From contig BDIU01000269.1 in assembly GCA_002118135.1 (NCBI GenBank), positions 1-64,000 on the forward strand: 64,000 bases of DNA, in the 5' to 3' direction. The notes beneath the pieces were generated by a model. That model had not been told where the DNA came from and did not search any database. It saw only the letters and a list, made by a program, of their open reading frames with translations. This document shows positions 13,356-24,089 of this stretch, in pieces (within the stretch, counting starts at the first letter, position 1; each line of letters opens with the position of its first letter). The stretch is from Trebouxia sp. TZW2008 (taxonomy: Eukaryota; Chlorophyta; Trebouxiophyceae; Trebouxiales; Trebouxiaceae). The translations under genes and the position numbers were made by a program.

Positions 13356-16300
13356 ATGGGCGGTGCCTTTCAGTTCCGAGCAACTATGCTGACATACATG
13401 CTTGCAGCTTTGACCTTGCCTGCAGAGCTGCGGGCACAGTCGTCCGCCTCGGGCACGCCCGTCTCTACCAGCGCAAACGTGACCGGTAGTTTGGGAAACC
13501 TTTGCTCGAGCCAAGCTGGCATCCTCACCGCTCTGCAGAATGCGGCAGCAAACCAGGACACAGCCGGGTTAAACGTCACAATCCCTGCCAATCTGACCAA
13601 CTCTGCCGCCGTGTCACAGATCGCTCAGGTGAGCTTAAATGTAGTTTCCCATGACTGAAGGAGCGCGCATATCGTTCTCTGCAAGATCGATCGCCCTTGC
13701 AAGCACGTCAAATATATACAACAACGCGTTTTACGATGCATATGCTGGCCAGCTTGCCCTTTCGCCCGCTCACTGCATGTATTGCGCGAGCATGGAACGA
13801 CCTGACAGCATCATTTCGTGCGGCTCGACAGATCGCCTGGGAGTTCATCGTCACATACGCCCTCCCGGCCATTGAGAAGAGCGTGGCAGGCGGCAGTGCT
13901 AACGGCACTCAAGTCAACACCTTCTACCTCAAGAGCAACCACTTGTCTCTCCCTTCAGATGGCGGAGTCACTCCAAATCATGACACCATCTACAGTCAAC
14001 TCTGGCTAGACTTGTCACAGGTGTGCTCAAAAGTTGTTGCTTCAGCATCTCTAAAAATGTTGTTGATCAACAATCATCAGCATGCATGCCATCACTCCAT
14101 GCCATCACTGCATATCATGCTGCAGCACAGCCAAAATACACAATTTTGTCATCACAATCAATGGTTCCCTTGTCCCCTGCAGGGACCTCAAATCATCACA
14201 GTGCCGGTGTTTGACACTCCCAAGAGATACTGGATTGTGCCTTTTTTGGATGCTTACTACTACTGGGGAGCCATTGGCTCAAGCCACAACAGCTCATCAG
14301 GACAATACTTGGTTGTAGGCAGAAGTAAGTCTTCAAGACACCTGAGGATGAGATTTGTTGTCAGCACATATTGGTTCCATTTGCTATTGTTGAGACAACC
14401 TGTGTTGCTCTCCATGCATCAGGCTTCACAAGGGCAACTGCTTTCTGATTTGACCTTGCCTTGCGGCAGCCATAGCTGGCATTCTTGATAACAAGATTAT
14501 GGCAATGTTCACAGCTGACACATCATCTTTGTGATGCCACGTACGGCATGCAGCCGCTGCTGTTTGGAACCCTGAGTGCGGATTTTGCTGGCAACCCTGC
14601 TGTGCTTGTAACCAAAAGCAGCTGTCTGCTGTTTGTAACAAAGTCAAAGCTCAAATGAGTATTGCAGCTTGTTTTGTTGGTAACCGAATGTGCTTGGCAC
14701 TCAGTACATGAGCTGTCCATTGAGGTATTTTTTCTGTATGTCTTGCAGATGCTCCTGCAAACGCTACATATGCCAACTTCACCAGTGACCGCATCTTCCA
14801 TGCGCCTACAGACCTCAACTTTGTCATTGGCAGGGTGTTGGTCCTCAATGACAGTGACACTGCCACAGCAAATACCTTCACGCAAGCCATCAACGCTTTG
14901 CCATACAACCCAGCAGGTATCCCCGCATATCTATCAATGGCTGCCAAAACAATTTCTCTTGACAGAAGTCTGCTTGGCTGACATCACGTTGCTTGCATCT
15001 GGCTAGGATCTCGTGTCTGTTCAGCCTTTGTTTTCAATTTGGTCAGCAAATTCTGGCATTGGACAGGCTGCATGTCATCAGGCCGTCAAACAGCCTGTGA
15101 TACCCTGTTCTGTACTGTAAATGCTTGCAGTAGAAGTCATCACACAGTCAAATGCATTGCTGCCATCTGTGCACCGCATGCGCGTCATCAAACGTCGTTT
15201 CAGAGATCTGCTCACCCTCAAGGCACAAGCAGTAAGTCTTGCTTTCCTTCTGCCGTTTATTGTGGACCATGTCAAGCATTCTCAGCAGTCAAGGTATTAT
15301 ATCCGCGGCCAAAGTCTGAAGGACTGTTGAATGCACACGTGCTCAGTCGCAGCTGTAAGTAGACACTATTCCCTTGTGTGAATAGGGTATGGTCAGCTCT
15401 ACATGCTAAGAAAACATTCTGTGTTTTGCAGTCAACGGCTCTCTGAACGCCTCTTCCAAGGCAGCTCTTGCTTCAAAGGCTGTCAATGGCTCTGGCTACG
15501 CTCCCTATGGCTCCACCCCCACCGCCTTCCTCGACAACTTCCTCAAGCAGCCCTACAGCTGGTTCAACGCCTCCAATGCTTACTACGCCATTGACCCTCC
15601 AGGTGCACCACTTTGCTAACTGTTTGTTTTCTCTCTGTATGCGCAAGTGTCATGTGTTGTCAAAATCAGCTTTCGTACCTATGACTCACTGCATGCATCT
15701 GCTCTCTGCTCAGTCTGACTGTTCCCTAGACAAAGTTACTGTCTTGTTCGTTGTCCACAGCATGCATGAGCAGAACATGTCCTTAGTTTCCCATTCAGAG
15801 GTGTTTTAGCGATGCAGCTGTCAACCTGACTAAATTGTTAAAGGCTCTGAAACACACTGCATTGCTGATGATGCTTGTCTGTGTATTGCAGTGCTTGCCC
15901 CCAACTCAATCCTGGCTGCTGCTCCAAGTAGCTGCAGCCACAACGCTGCCAACAGCAGGTCGGGAGTGACCAACACGCTTTATTGACTCACCTGCATCAC
16001 ATGTCCATAAACCCAGTTTTGACACTGCTGACAGTGCTTGTCTATGCAATGCAGTGAATGGCACCAACGCAAACCTGACTACCACATTGGCTAGCCTGAG
16101 CTCAGCAGCTGCCAACAACGGGTCAGGGGTGACCAACCTGGCTTACTCACTGGCTCAGCAAGTGGCCAACAACTGCATCATCAGGGCAGCACCGCCATTG
16201 TGACAAACACTGGATGGAGCTTCCACAACACCTCTGGCGTCTACACTCGCTCTACTGGCACTGACTACCTTCTCAGAGCACGTAAGCCTCATCTGCAAGT

Positions 16301-17850
16301 CCTTCCTTCCTCTGCCCGGCTGCCTTTTGTTTCTTGTTGGTCGGTGTCCTTCTGCTCCTTTTGCTTTCAAGGCTGGCTGATGCTTCCACAACAACTTTGG
16401 CATCTACTAGCACTGACTCCCTCCTCAGAGCGTAAGCTTTACTTCATTTGCTCCTTGTTTCTTGCCTCCATGGCTGCTCTGCTGTTTGTTCGCCATTGAC
16501 CTTTGTTACTGACTGCAAATGTCAAGGCTAGCATTTGCAACAGCTCAAGCAGTCTGTGTGAATGACTGTGTTGGCCATGCGATACATCCCTACTACCTTG
16601 CCTTTCAAGCATTTTACTTGTTGGCTGTGGAACCTCCAATATGGCTATGTCCATTGTTTTGACTGCAGTGGTTCTTTGTGTGCAGAGGACACATGCTGCA
16701 ACCCTGCTGCCTTGCCTCCAAGGGGTCATATACCTCCTGATCATGTCAAGAAAACCGTTTTGTCTTTTGTGCAGAGGATACACGCTACATCCCTGCTGCT
16801 CTGCCCCCTCAAGAGGTCATCTACTTCCTGGCCACCACAGACTCCCAGAACCGCACTCTGGACGCCTCAACAGGCTACAACTACACCCTGACCTTCAACC
16901 TGCCTGTGCCAGCCAGCGCCTTCTGGTCTTTGACCCTGTACAACGCCACCACCCAGTACCTCATCAACAATCCTAGCACCGCTACACCATTGGTGACAGG
17001 GTGAGTGCTCATTTGATGAATGAAAGCACTGTGAATTATTTCACAGACTATGCTTTCTGGTCCTTGACCCTGTCAACCCAACGCCACCACCCAGTACCTC
17101 CTCAACAACCCAATGAACCGCTACACCATTGGCGACAGGGCAAGCTATCAGTTCATAAATAATTACATCATCAGTCATTTGACCACGTCTTCTTGTAGTG
17201 CGGCTGAATTGCATCTGTTACATGTTCACAATTATGTGTCTTACTTGTAACCCCTGCCAAGACCTGATCAAACAGTGAAATGTTGCATTTAAGGACAGCA
17301 GGTGCTGACCTGATATCTGCTTTTACCAGCAAAAGCACAGTGGCTGCAGTCTGTGCTTTGCGCAGAAGCTTTGCCTTCAGACCAAAACCTTCAAGCTCAA
17401 CAGCTGTATTTTAGCTGTTCTCTGCAATTTCCCTGCCTGCACTGTTGCATGCCTGTAACGTAAGCACCGTTTTGAAGCCATACATCTTGCTTGCACACTT
17501 GACAGATTTGACCTATTGACTTGCAACAGCATTAACACTCTGTTGGCATCAGCCTCTGTCTCAGCTCCATCTTGAGCACACTTCTGGACACCATTGTGTG
17601 CTTGCAGACTCCTGGGTTGAGCTACAGTGGCACCAACAATAACACACTGGTCCTTTTTGTTTCAGCCACAGCTCCAACCAACGGAACAGCCAACGCAGCC
17701 AACTGGTTGCCTGCTCCTCCTGATGCACCATTTGAGTTCATCCTCAGAACCTACGGCCCTCCTGCTTACGCCATTGCTGGTGGATATGCGCCCCCAGCCA
17801 TTGTGCGCAGTGCAGCCCCTACTCCTGCTGTCAGCACTGCTGGCAGATAA
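13356..17850 (+). CDS. Secreted DUF1254/DUF1214 protein, 9 exons, two apparent frameshifts
   Basis: Exons: 13356-13628, 13832-14020, 14183-14324, 14749-14916, 15432-15602, 15892-15927, 16055-16281, 16775-17000, 17608-17850. The ATG at 13356 opens a leader (TMLTYMLAALTLPAELRAQ) that fits a signal peptide. DUF1254 follows (IAWEFIVTYALPAIEKS, PNHDTIYSQLWLDLS, PKRYWIVPFLDAYY). The C-terminal DUF1214 part contains GTDYLLRA, AFWSLTLYNATTQYL and NWLPAPPDAPFEFILRTYGP. Many Asn-x-Ser/Thr sites suit a secreted glycoprotein. Two places break the frame by one base. Near 16174 the codon after VANN lacks a base, and near 16977 the Asn codon before RYTIGDR lacks one. Either the assembly has 1-nt errors or the gene is decaying. 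This domain pair is mainly known from bacteria; its biochemical role is not established. Confidence 0.8.
15940..17145 (+). repeat. Ghost exon copies within the DUF1254/1214 gene
   Basis: Introns hold partial copies of neighbouring exons. 15940-15992 resembles part of exon 16055-16281 (GCCAACA..GTGACCAAC). 16365-16438 copies that exon's end including its donor (CTCAGAGC then GTAAGC). 16565-16605 and 16676-16742 copy the start of exon 16775-17000. 17045-17145 copies that exon's end (TTCTGGTCCTTGACCCTG to ATTGGCGACAGGG). The 17045 copy keeps the Asn codon that the exon itself has lost. Confidence 0.8.
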
Positions 17851-19539
17851 GCGCAACCTGATACCGTATGAGTTTTGGCAATTTACCCAAACCTGCCATT
17901 CAGTGCAGTTTTGATATTTTGCTGTTTTATCCACCTTTTCTGGAGCCCAACTTGACTGGGCGATTCACTTGCTTGAAGGAGTAGGTCAGGGCACATGGCT
18001 TGCACACATTGTGTGTCAAGGGCGTAGAAAAACTATTCTGTACGGATGAAGAAGTCTGCAGGGTCAGCTGGTTAGGTGTTAAGTAATTGCTCAGGGTGGT
18101 TGCGGCAAATTGGTTTAGTGGGTTGCAGCTAAGCTGCATCAGTAGCAAGATAAGTCCTACAGAAAGCTGTCTGCAGTGCAGTTTATTGTTTTGGCCTTGA
18201 CAGTCTGACTTGTGTAGGCTGGTTACAACTGATTTGAGTTGGAGTTTGATTTCAGGTTCTGCTGAAGACTGTGTTGTTGTCATGCCTTGATGTTGCGGAG
18301 GGCATCGTAATGTCACCAGATGGTGTGATTGATGGCCTCATCTGACACACCATGCCCTAGGCATACCTGTATATACGTACACAGCGCGTTCTTTAGTTTG
18401 TGACTGACCATTTCTGAGTATTCTGTGATTTGATACTTTGTAACGCATGCAAACTTGGGACAGCAAGGAATACACCACAGCAATTCTGCACACCGAGATT
18501 GTACAAGCTGCTCAGCAAAATTATACACAGCCTATGTCCAGCAAAGCATTGCCATATCTGTTGTCTTGTGCTGCACAACGTGCTATGCTTACTGAAACCA
18601 TTCCTTATTCTGGGGCAGTGCGCTATCTGATTGTACCTCTTCCTTTGCAAGCAGAGCATTGTGACTGTGCAGACCATATCTTTTTCCAGGAATGAGTTGC
18701 TGAAAGGTTTGGTGTATGAGCTCATATATACACAGCTGCATAACCCTATACAGCTGCTTGACTTGGGTACACCGCTGGCACTGCACTCTTCAGCATGCCA
18801 GCGTTATGTTGGGCTAATCTGGTACTCTACCACACAGCAACATCAATGAATACGCCAGACTCTCTCACTCACTGCAGAACATAAGTGACTACTCAGAATG
18901 ACATGCTGTATTTTGTGTTCGCTAACACGTATGCCAAACAGAAGAAGAGTATGGCTCTGTTGAGCATGCAAGTGCTAGGTCACAGCCTTCTTTGACACAA
19001 AAGCCAGAATTGCTGTAAGCCACGGTGATTGCTGACTGAGCTCAAAGGAAAAGATGCTTTTGCCAGCCTCGCTATGCATTACTGTAACACTCATGTACAG
19101 TCCTTGGCAATTCATGGAAGTTGGCGCTTGACTTTGTACTCTAACATGGCTTGAGTGCCACCTGTGAACAGATCAATCTCTACTCTCTCTGTATTTCCAG
19201 AACAACTTTGCCCCTTGCATGGCCTGCCTCCAGATACTCAGTGCCTTCCCTGCATGCTCAACAAAGCAAATAGCCAACAGACTACAAGATGCTCTGAGTA
19301 ACTCTTGTAGCGCATGTCAGGCAATGTCTGCGAGTGCGTGCGTGAGCAAGGCAAAACTGGTGTCCAATGCTTGTCACGGCATAGCAAAATATGGTTGTTA
19401 TCACAACAATAACAGGGGTTGGAACTGTGCTTGTTGTGTGAACTGGGAGGAGAAAGTGTTTCTTTGCAATGGCCATGCTTGTGCACAGCGGTGTGTCAAG
19501 AACAGTCTGACTTGTAGCCATACACGCATCAAAGCGACT
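17851..19539. other. Intergenic between convergent genes
   Basis: This lies between the stops of the DUF1254 gene (plus) and the quinone oxidoreductase (minus). Long frames on both strands do not resemble proteins. The last exon(s) of the oxidoreductase could extend into the right part of this region, because its C-terminus looks short. Confidence 0.35.
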
Positions 19540-22500
19540 TCAGATGAGTGCGCAGCACCTGACTTGGGAGAAGAGGTCAAAGGTGCGGTCTGTGATCCAT
19601 CTCAGCTTGCCCTGCATGCAAGACAGGCCTTCAGTGGTGCAGGCTGTGTTGAAGAAGGAGAAGAAGCTGCCATAGAAATGAAGGAGAAGAAGAAGAATCA
19701 GTGAAGAAGCTTGCCACTGAAAAACGAAGCAGAAGAAGAAAAGAAGAAAGGAAGAAGAAGAAAAAGCAAAAGATGCGACGAAGAATAAGAAGTTGCCACA
19801 GGACATCAGCATGTGTTGGTCGTCTGCGTATGCAGAAGGTCGAGCATGGAAAGGAGGACCGTGCCAGCCACATTCAGGACACGTGCTTGAATGCTTGAGC
19901 TGCATGCTGTCTCCCCTTGGTTGAGCATCAGGCGAATGCAGTGCAGACCGTACTCATGACAGAGTCACAAGGGCTGGCAAGTAGCAGCTGCTGACCTGCT
20001 GTATTAAGTTAGAGATCTGCTGCAGTGCAGTGCCATCGGGCTGAACCCGCATGAACTTGTACTTGGGGCCTGCACCCTTCTTATTCTGCTCCAGACTGCA
20101 ACAGCAAAGTCCTGCCTGTGCAGCTGAATCAGTGTTGGATGCCTCAGCATGTGATGCAGTTTCATGAAGTGTGTAGCATTGACTGCTGGTCTCACAAAGC
20201 ACAGCTTTGTATCTGGGGCCTGCATCCTTCCCACTTTTCTCCAGACTGCAACAGCAAAATCATAGCTGATATCACTGAGAACAGTTCAGACTGTGCCTAG
20301 GGCCTGCACCCTTCTCACACTGCTCCAGGTTGCAACAGTAAGACTGCAGCTGATGTGACTGAGAAAGCTTCATCTTGTGCCTAGGCCCTCACCCTTGTCG
20401 CTCTGCTTCAGGCTGCAACAGTAAGACTACAGCTGCACATTGCAAAAACGTTGCATACTTCAGCATGCGCTGCAGATCTACAAAGCATAGCTTGCTTGAC
20501 TTGACACATGTCAGGTGCCAGTTCAACAACAAACACAGCCTCACTTTCTCTTGCCGCATGGGACAGCATGGGAGGAATTGTCAAGCCATGACACGACCAA
20601 GAGAAATTGCAAGAACAGAAGGGAGATGTATCTGTATTCAGGTAATGCAAGCAAAATGAAATGTATGCATTGTTGAGACATGTTGTTTTGCAATTCTGTG
20701 AGAGCCTCAGCAGCAGCCCAGCCTTGCATGATGTCAATGACACTGTGTACATGGACATGGCCTAGAGACATTATACTGTTGGTTGGCAGACAACATGGGT
20801 ATTAAGTTTTGTTTCTTTCAAGATTGTCACGCACAGCTTTCTTGCCACAGGTGATGCATTGGTGTCTGGAGAGCATGTGAATCTTGATCTTCTGCAAACT
20901 TAACAAGACAAACTCACTATGCCTTGGTGCGCTCTGGATCTGAACCAGTGTTGGAGATCTCAGTGTAGGCACCGCTCTTCTTCAGCAGTTTCTCATAACC
21001 CTTGACTGTGTTGTCTCCTGCATGTGTACATGTGGCACTCTTGAAGCTATGTCCTGTACAGTAAAACTGGCGTCTCAACACCAATCAGCAACCAAATGTT
21101 GCTAACCAAATTTACAGCAACTGACACCTCACTTGAGCATCGAGCAGTATATATGATGATGTGATGTTATGACACCAACAATGCATGCTTACGAGTACAA
21201 GAAAGCTCAAAACAGTGGATATTTGGCAGAGCAAAGCCTCCATTTTCTCTCTCTTCTCAGCATGAACATGCCTTTGTGAGTTGCAGTAGCAGACTCACCT
21301 CCCACAGAGTCAAAAATAAAGTCAAACATGGCGTCTTTGTAGAGCTGTGCAAAATCTTGTGACTTATAATCTACAGCTTCATCAGCACCAAGCTCCTGCA
21401 GACAACAGTGTCTGAAGGCACCACCACATTGCAGCGTGAAGCAGAACAGTGTTCAAATTTTGCCCTGCAGTCTGCTTCAAAATTCAGCCAGCATTGTGAA
21501 TGCGCTTGATCCTGATGCTCTTGGTCCTGTTGCATGCTTATGATCCAGCCCGCTCCAGCAAAGACATTGCATGCTCAATCAAGATACTGTATGGACCATG
21601 GGCAGCATGTGAGTTACAGCAATGACAACCCTAGAGCAGACTGAGTTTCTGAAAGTTCTCTATCACACGGAAAATCATAATGCATAAGCAAAGCAAGCGC
21701 CTGACACGTGTGGAGCAGAGCGGCGTGTGAATAGACAGAGGCAGACATACCTTGAGGAACTGCTGGTTGCTGGGCCCAGCGGTGGCCACCACATGTGCAC
21801 CCCTCACCTGCATGCATCATGTGTACATTATTGGTTGCAGCATGCAGCAAACAATGCAGCATCTTTTCAGCCTTTGCTACCCGGCACGCAACTGATGTCA
21901 AGTCAGCAGGTCCAATAGGGACAGCATGAGGGCCAGCAGTTGCCACCAAATGCGAACCCTTCACCTGCATGTGTTTATTGTTGGCTGACAAGCATGCAGC
22001 ATCCCATTCAGCGTATGCTGAGAGTCATGCAGTATATTGTCATCACTTGGTGGCAGGCATACAGGCATACAGGTGGAGGGTGTGCATATGGTGTATGTGT
22101 TCAATGCTGGCTGATAGGCACGCAGCGTGTTTGCAGCCTGTGCTGACAGGCATGCAAGATTGATGCCGAGTCAGCAGTTTGAGAAAGTGACAACGTGGGG
22201 CTCAGCAGCAGCCACCATGTGAGCACCCCTCACCTGCATCATGCAACCGTCGCCTGATGACAGGCATGCAGCATTCATTTGTCGTTTGCTGAAAGGCATG
22301 CAACATTCCTTTACCACAGGCATGCAGCACCCGTTCTACTCCTAACGACATCGTGCAGCACTCATGCATTGTTTGCTTACAGACATGCAGGTGAATTGTC
22401 AAGTCAACTCTTATCACTGCCGTCTATATGTCTTTGCCATGCTGCAGGAGCCGCATACAATGTCATATCTCATGCCCCTTTTGACAGCAATAGAGCTCCT

Positions 22501-23695
22501 TATACCATGCACAGTGCCTCATACTTTGATCCAGAACTTTGTGCCAGGCATGGCTGTTAGTACCTTGGCTAGCTGCACAACCCAATTGCCAACACCGCTG
22601 GAGCCAGCATGCACCAGCACCCTGCTGCCAGGCTGGATATCCCAGTCAGACATGGCCTGCGTCCGAGACAGGACTTGAGCCATACACACGTGCTGTGCTG
22701 GAATAGGTAGTCTGTACATGTCATTAACATCAGTCTTGGACAAACTGCATTGGCGTTTATGCATTCAGCTAAGCTAGTCTGGCCATGCCCTGGCACCCAG
22801 TGCCCTGAGCATAGCCCTGTCTTATGCAGTTCACACATGCTGTATGACAATTAAAGTTGAAAGTCATAAAACGCCCGCATGCAGGTCTAACAGAAACATC
22901 ACCAGTGCCGTTGAAGCTGCCCTTGCTCGTGTTAGCTGAGGCTGCAGCACAGTCAGAAGACACCATCTGTGTACACACCGGGAATTTTTGTAGAATGTGT
23001 GAACAGTATGTGATTAGGACAATCACGCAATTGCACTGACAAGAAGTGTTGCAGCGCTTGATCGCAGCAGGCCACAAAACGAAGCGGATGTGTACGCAGC
23101 AGGGTGGTACCTGCCAAGCTGTCAGGGACACCAAGGGCACTTGGCCAGCCTCATGAAGAGGCAAATTGCTGGGTACTGAAGCCAGCCAGTCTTCTTTTGC
23201 GCTCACAAACTCAGCATATGTGCCCTCAGGGAACGGCAACGAATACCAAGGAGCAAGCCCAAACACGCGATCGCCTGTTTTGAACTGCGGACACTCCAAA
23301 ACATGCGAAGGCCTGACGAACAACGCATAGCGGAGCCTATTAGCGGGATCAACGCCGCTGCAAGCGATTCAGTCCTGCTGAACGAAATGTGGCTGACCTT
23401 GCCCTTGGATTCAGCTTCGATGACAAGACCCGCAATGTCTCCACCGGGGATCTGCGCAATGCCTTGGTCAGCGACAGCTTGACAGTATGCACTTCAGTGA
23501 TCAGTATGAAACCTTGGACACGCCGTCCTTGTTTCTTTGCCGCATCTTAACATCGACAGGGTTGACGCTTGTGCTATACTGCTTCACCAATACTTCATCT
23601 TTTGCTCGCTGTGGAACAGGACGCCTCTGGACCTGCAAGACCGAGGCTTTCCCAGGCAAGTTGTGTACAACCACGCGCTGCAGTGGTGCGACCAT
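19540..23695 (-). CDS. Zinc-less NAD(P)H quinone oxidoreductase (MDR family), 9 exons
   Basis: A medium-chain dehydrogenase/reductase of the zinc-independent quinone oxidoreductase group, like RTN4IP1 and the plant envelope ceQORH. Exons: 23513-23695, 23398-23451, 23111-23284, 22564-22656, 21751-21807, 21299-21395, 20918-21017, 19996-20095, 19540-19611; about 309 residues, in phase. Motifs in order are VKQYSTSVNPVDVKMRQ, IPGGDIAGLVIE, FKTGDRVFGLAPW, the cofactor-binding loop VLVHAGSSGVGNWVVQLAK (Rossmann GxxGxG type), GAHVVATAG, LGADEAVDYKSQDF, FDFIFDSVGG and DRTFDL near the end. No zinc-ligand Cys cluster is seen. Start chosen at MVAPL; an in-frame Met at 23845 would add about 50 residues that could be a targeting leader. 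The usual C-terminal GRxRGKxVL motif is missing, so the tail may be mis-spliced in my model or altered. Confidence 0.85.
19665..19785. repeat. GAAGAA-rich purine tract
   Basis: Plus-strand GAAGAA/GAAGAAAG units lie within the last intron of the minus-strand oxidoreductase, upstream (in its sense) of the 19611 acceptor. In gene sense this is a long pyrimidine tract. It creates spurious Lys/Glu-rich frames. Confidence 0.65.
20196..20432 (-). repeat. Three ghost copies of the oxidoreductase exon 8 start
   Basis: Plus-strand copies at about 20196-20262, 20291-20340 and 20371-20430 each repeat the GGCCTGCACCCTTC..CTCCAGACTGCAACAG segment. In gene sense that is the acceptor and first codons of exon 19996-20095. 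The exon nearest the next intron keeps the frame; the upstream copies carry substitutions and short indels. Confidence 0.8.
21925..22242 (-). repeat. Ghost copies of the 19-residue oxidoreductase exon
   Basis: Exon 21751-21807 (VRGAHVVATAGPSNQQFLK) has two decayed relatives upstream in its intron. One is at about 21925-21970 (reads VKGSHLVATAGP then diverges) and one at about 22195-22240 (VRGAHMVAAAEP then diverges). Both keep the acceptor-like CAGGTGA context but lose the donor end. Confidence 0.8.
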
Positions 23696-24089
23696 CTGCT
23701 TAAGTTGTCGACGTCGAACGTGCAAAGTGGGCAGCGGCGCACGCTTGCAGTCAACACTCGAGGCCTCGCACAACGATGCGCATGTGCGCGCAGTGTGCGC
23801 TCGATTGCCGATAAGCGAGTCGCGACACATGGCCTCAGCACGCACGTGTGCATGCTATGACTGTCCAGCGTGCGTTGCAAAGGCCGACAGCGCTCAATGA
23901 TCGCGACCCGCAGTTCTGGAATGCAATGGCCAATGCAGCTTTGAAAGCCGCTGTCGCAGCCACCAATCTCAGCTTGTGTTGCAGGTGTCACACCCGTGTC
24001 GGGTCCGCCAGATTGAGCCCTTGCAGCTTGGTAAGACACGACGCTGCGTGTTGACTGGAGCTCTGCATGTTTCACAGGACCCGAATGCA
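23696..24089. promoter_or_regulatory. Divergent promoter region
   Basis: About 394 nt separate the start codons of the minus-strand oxidoreductase and the plus-strand exonuclease, so both promoters must lie here or overlap 5' exons. The stretch is more GC-rich and has CG dinucleotides, unlike the surrounding introns. No specific factor site could be named. Confidence 0.45.

Noticed and set aside
15131..15231. Candidate exon in the DUF1254 gene (good acceptor and GTAAGT donor)
   Set aside because: It would change the phase so that the next, clearly homologous exon (15432-15602) hits a stop; joining 14916 directly to 15432 keeps the frame.
16110..16185. A 56-nt intron (GTGACC..CATCAG) explaining the frame break in DUF1214
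   Set aside because: Phase would work, but it removes VTNLAYSLAQQVANN, which belongs to the domain, and its donor is poor; a missing base is simpler.
19219..19704. 161-residue plus-strand frame
   Set aside because: It overlaps the minus-strand terminal exon of the quinone oxidoreductase and a GAAGAA tract, has no family resemblance and odd composition.
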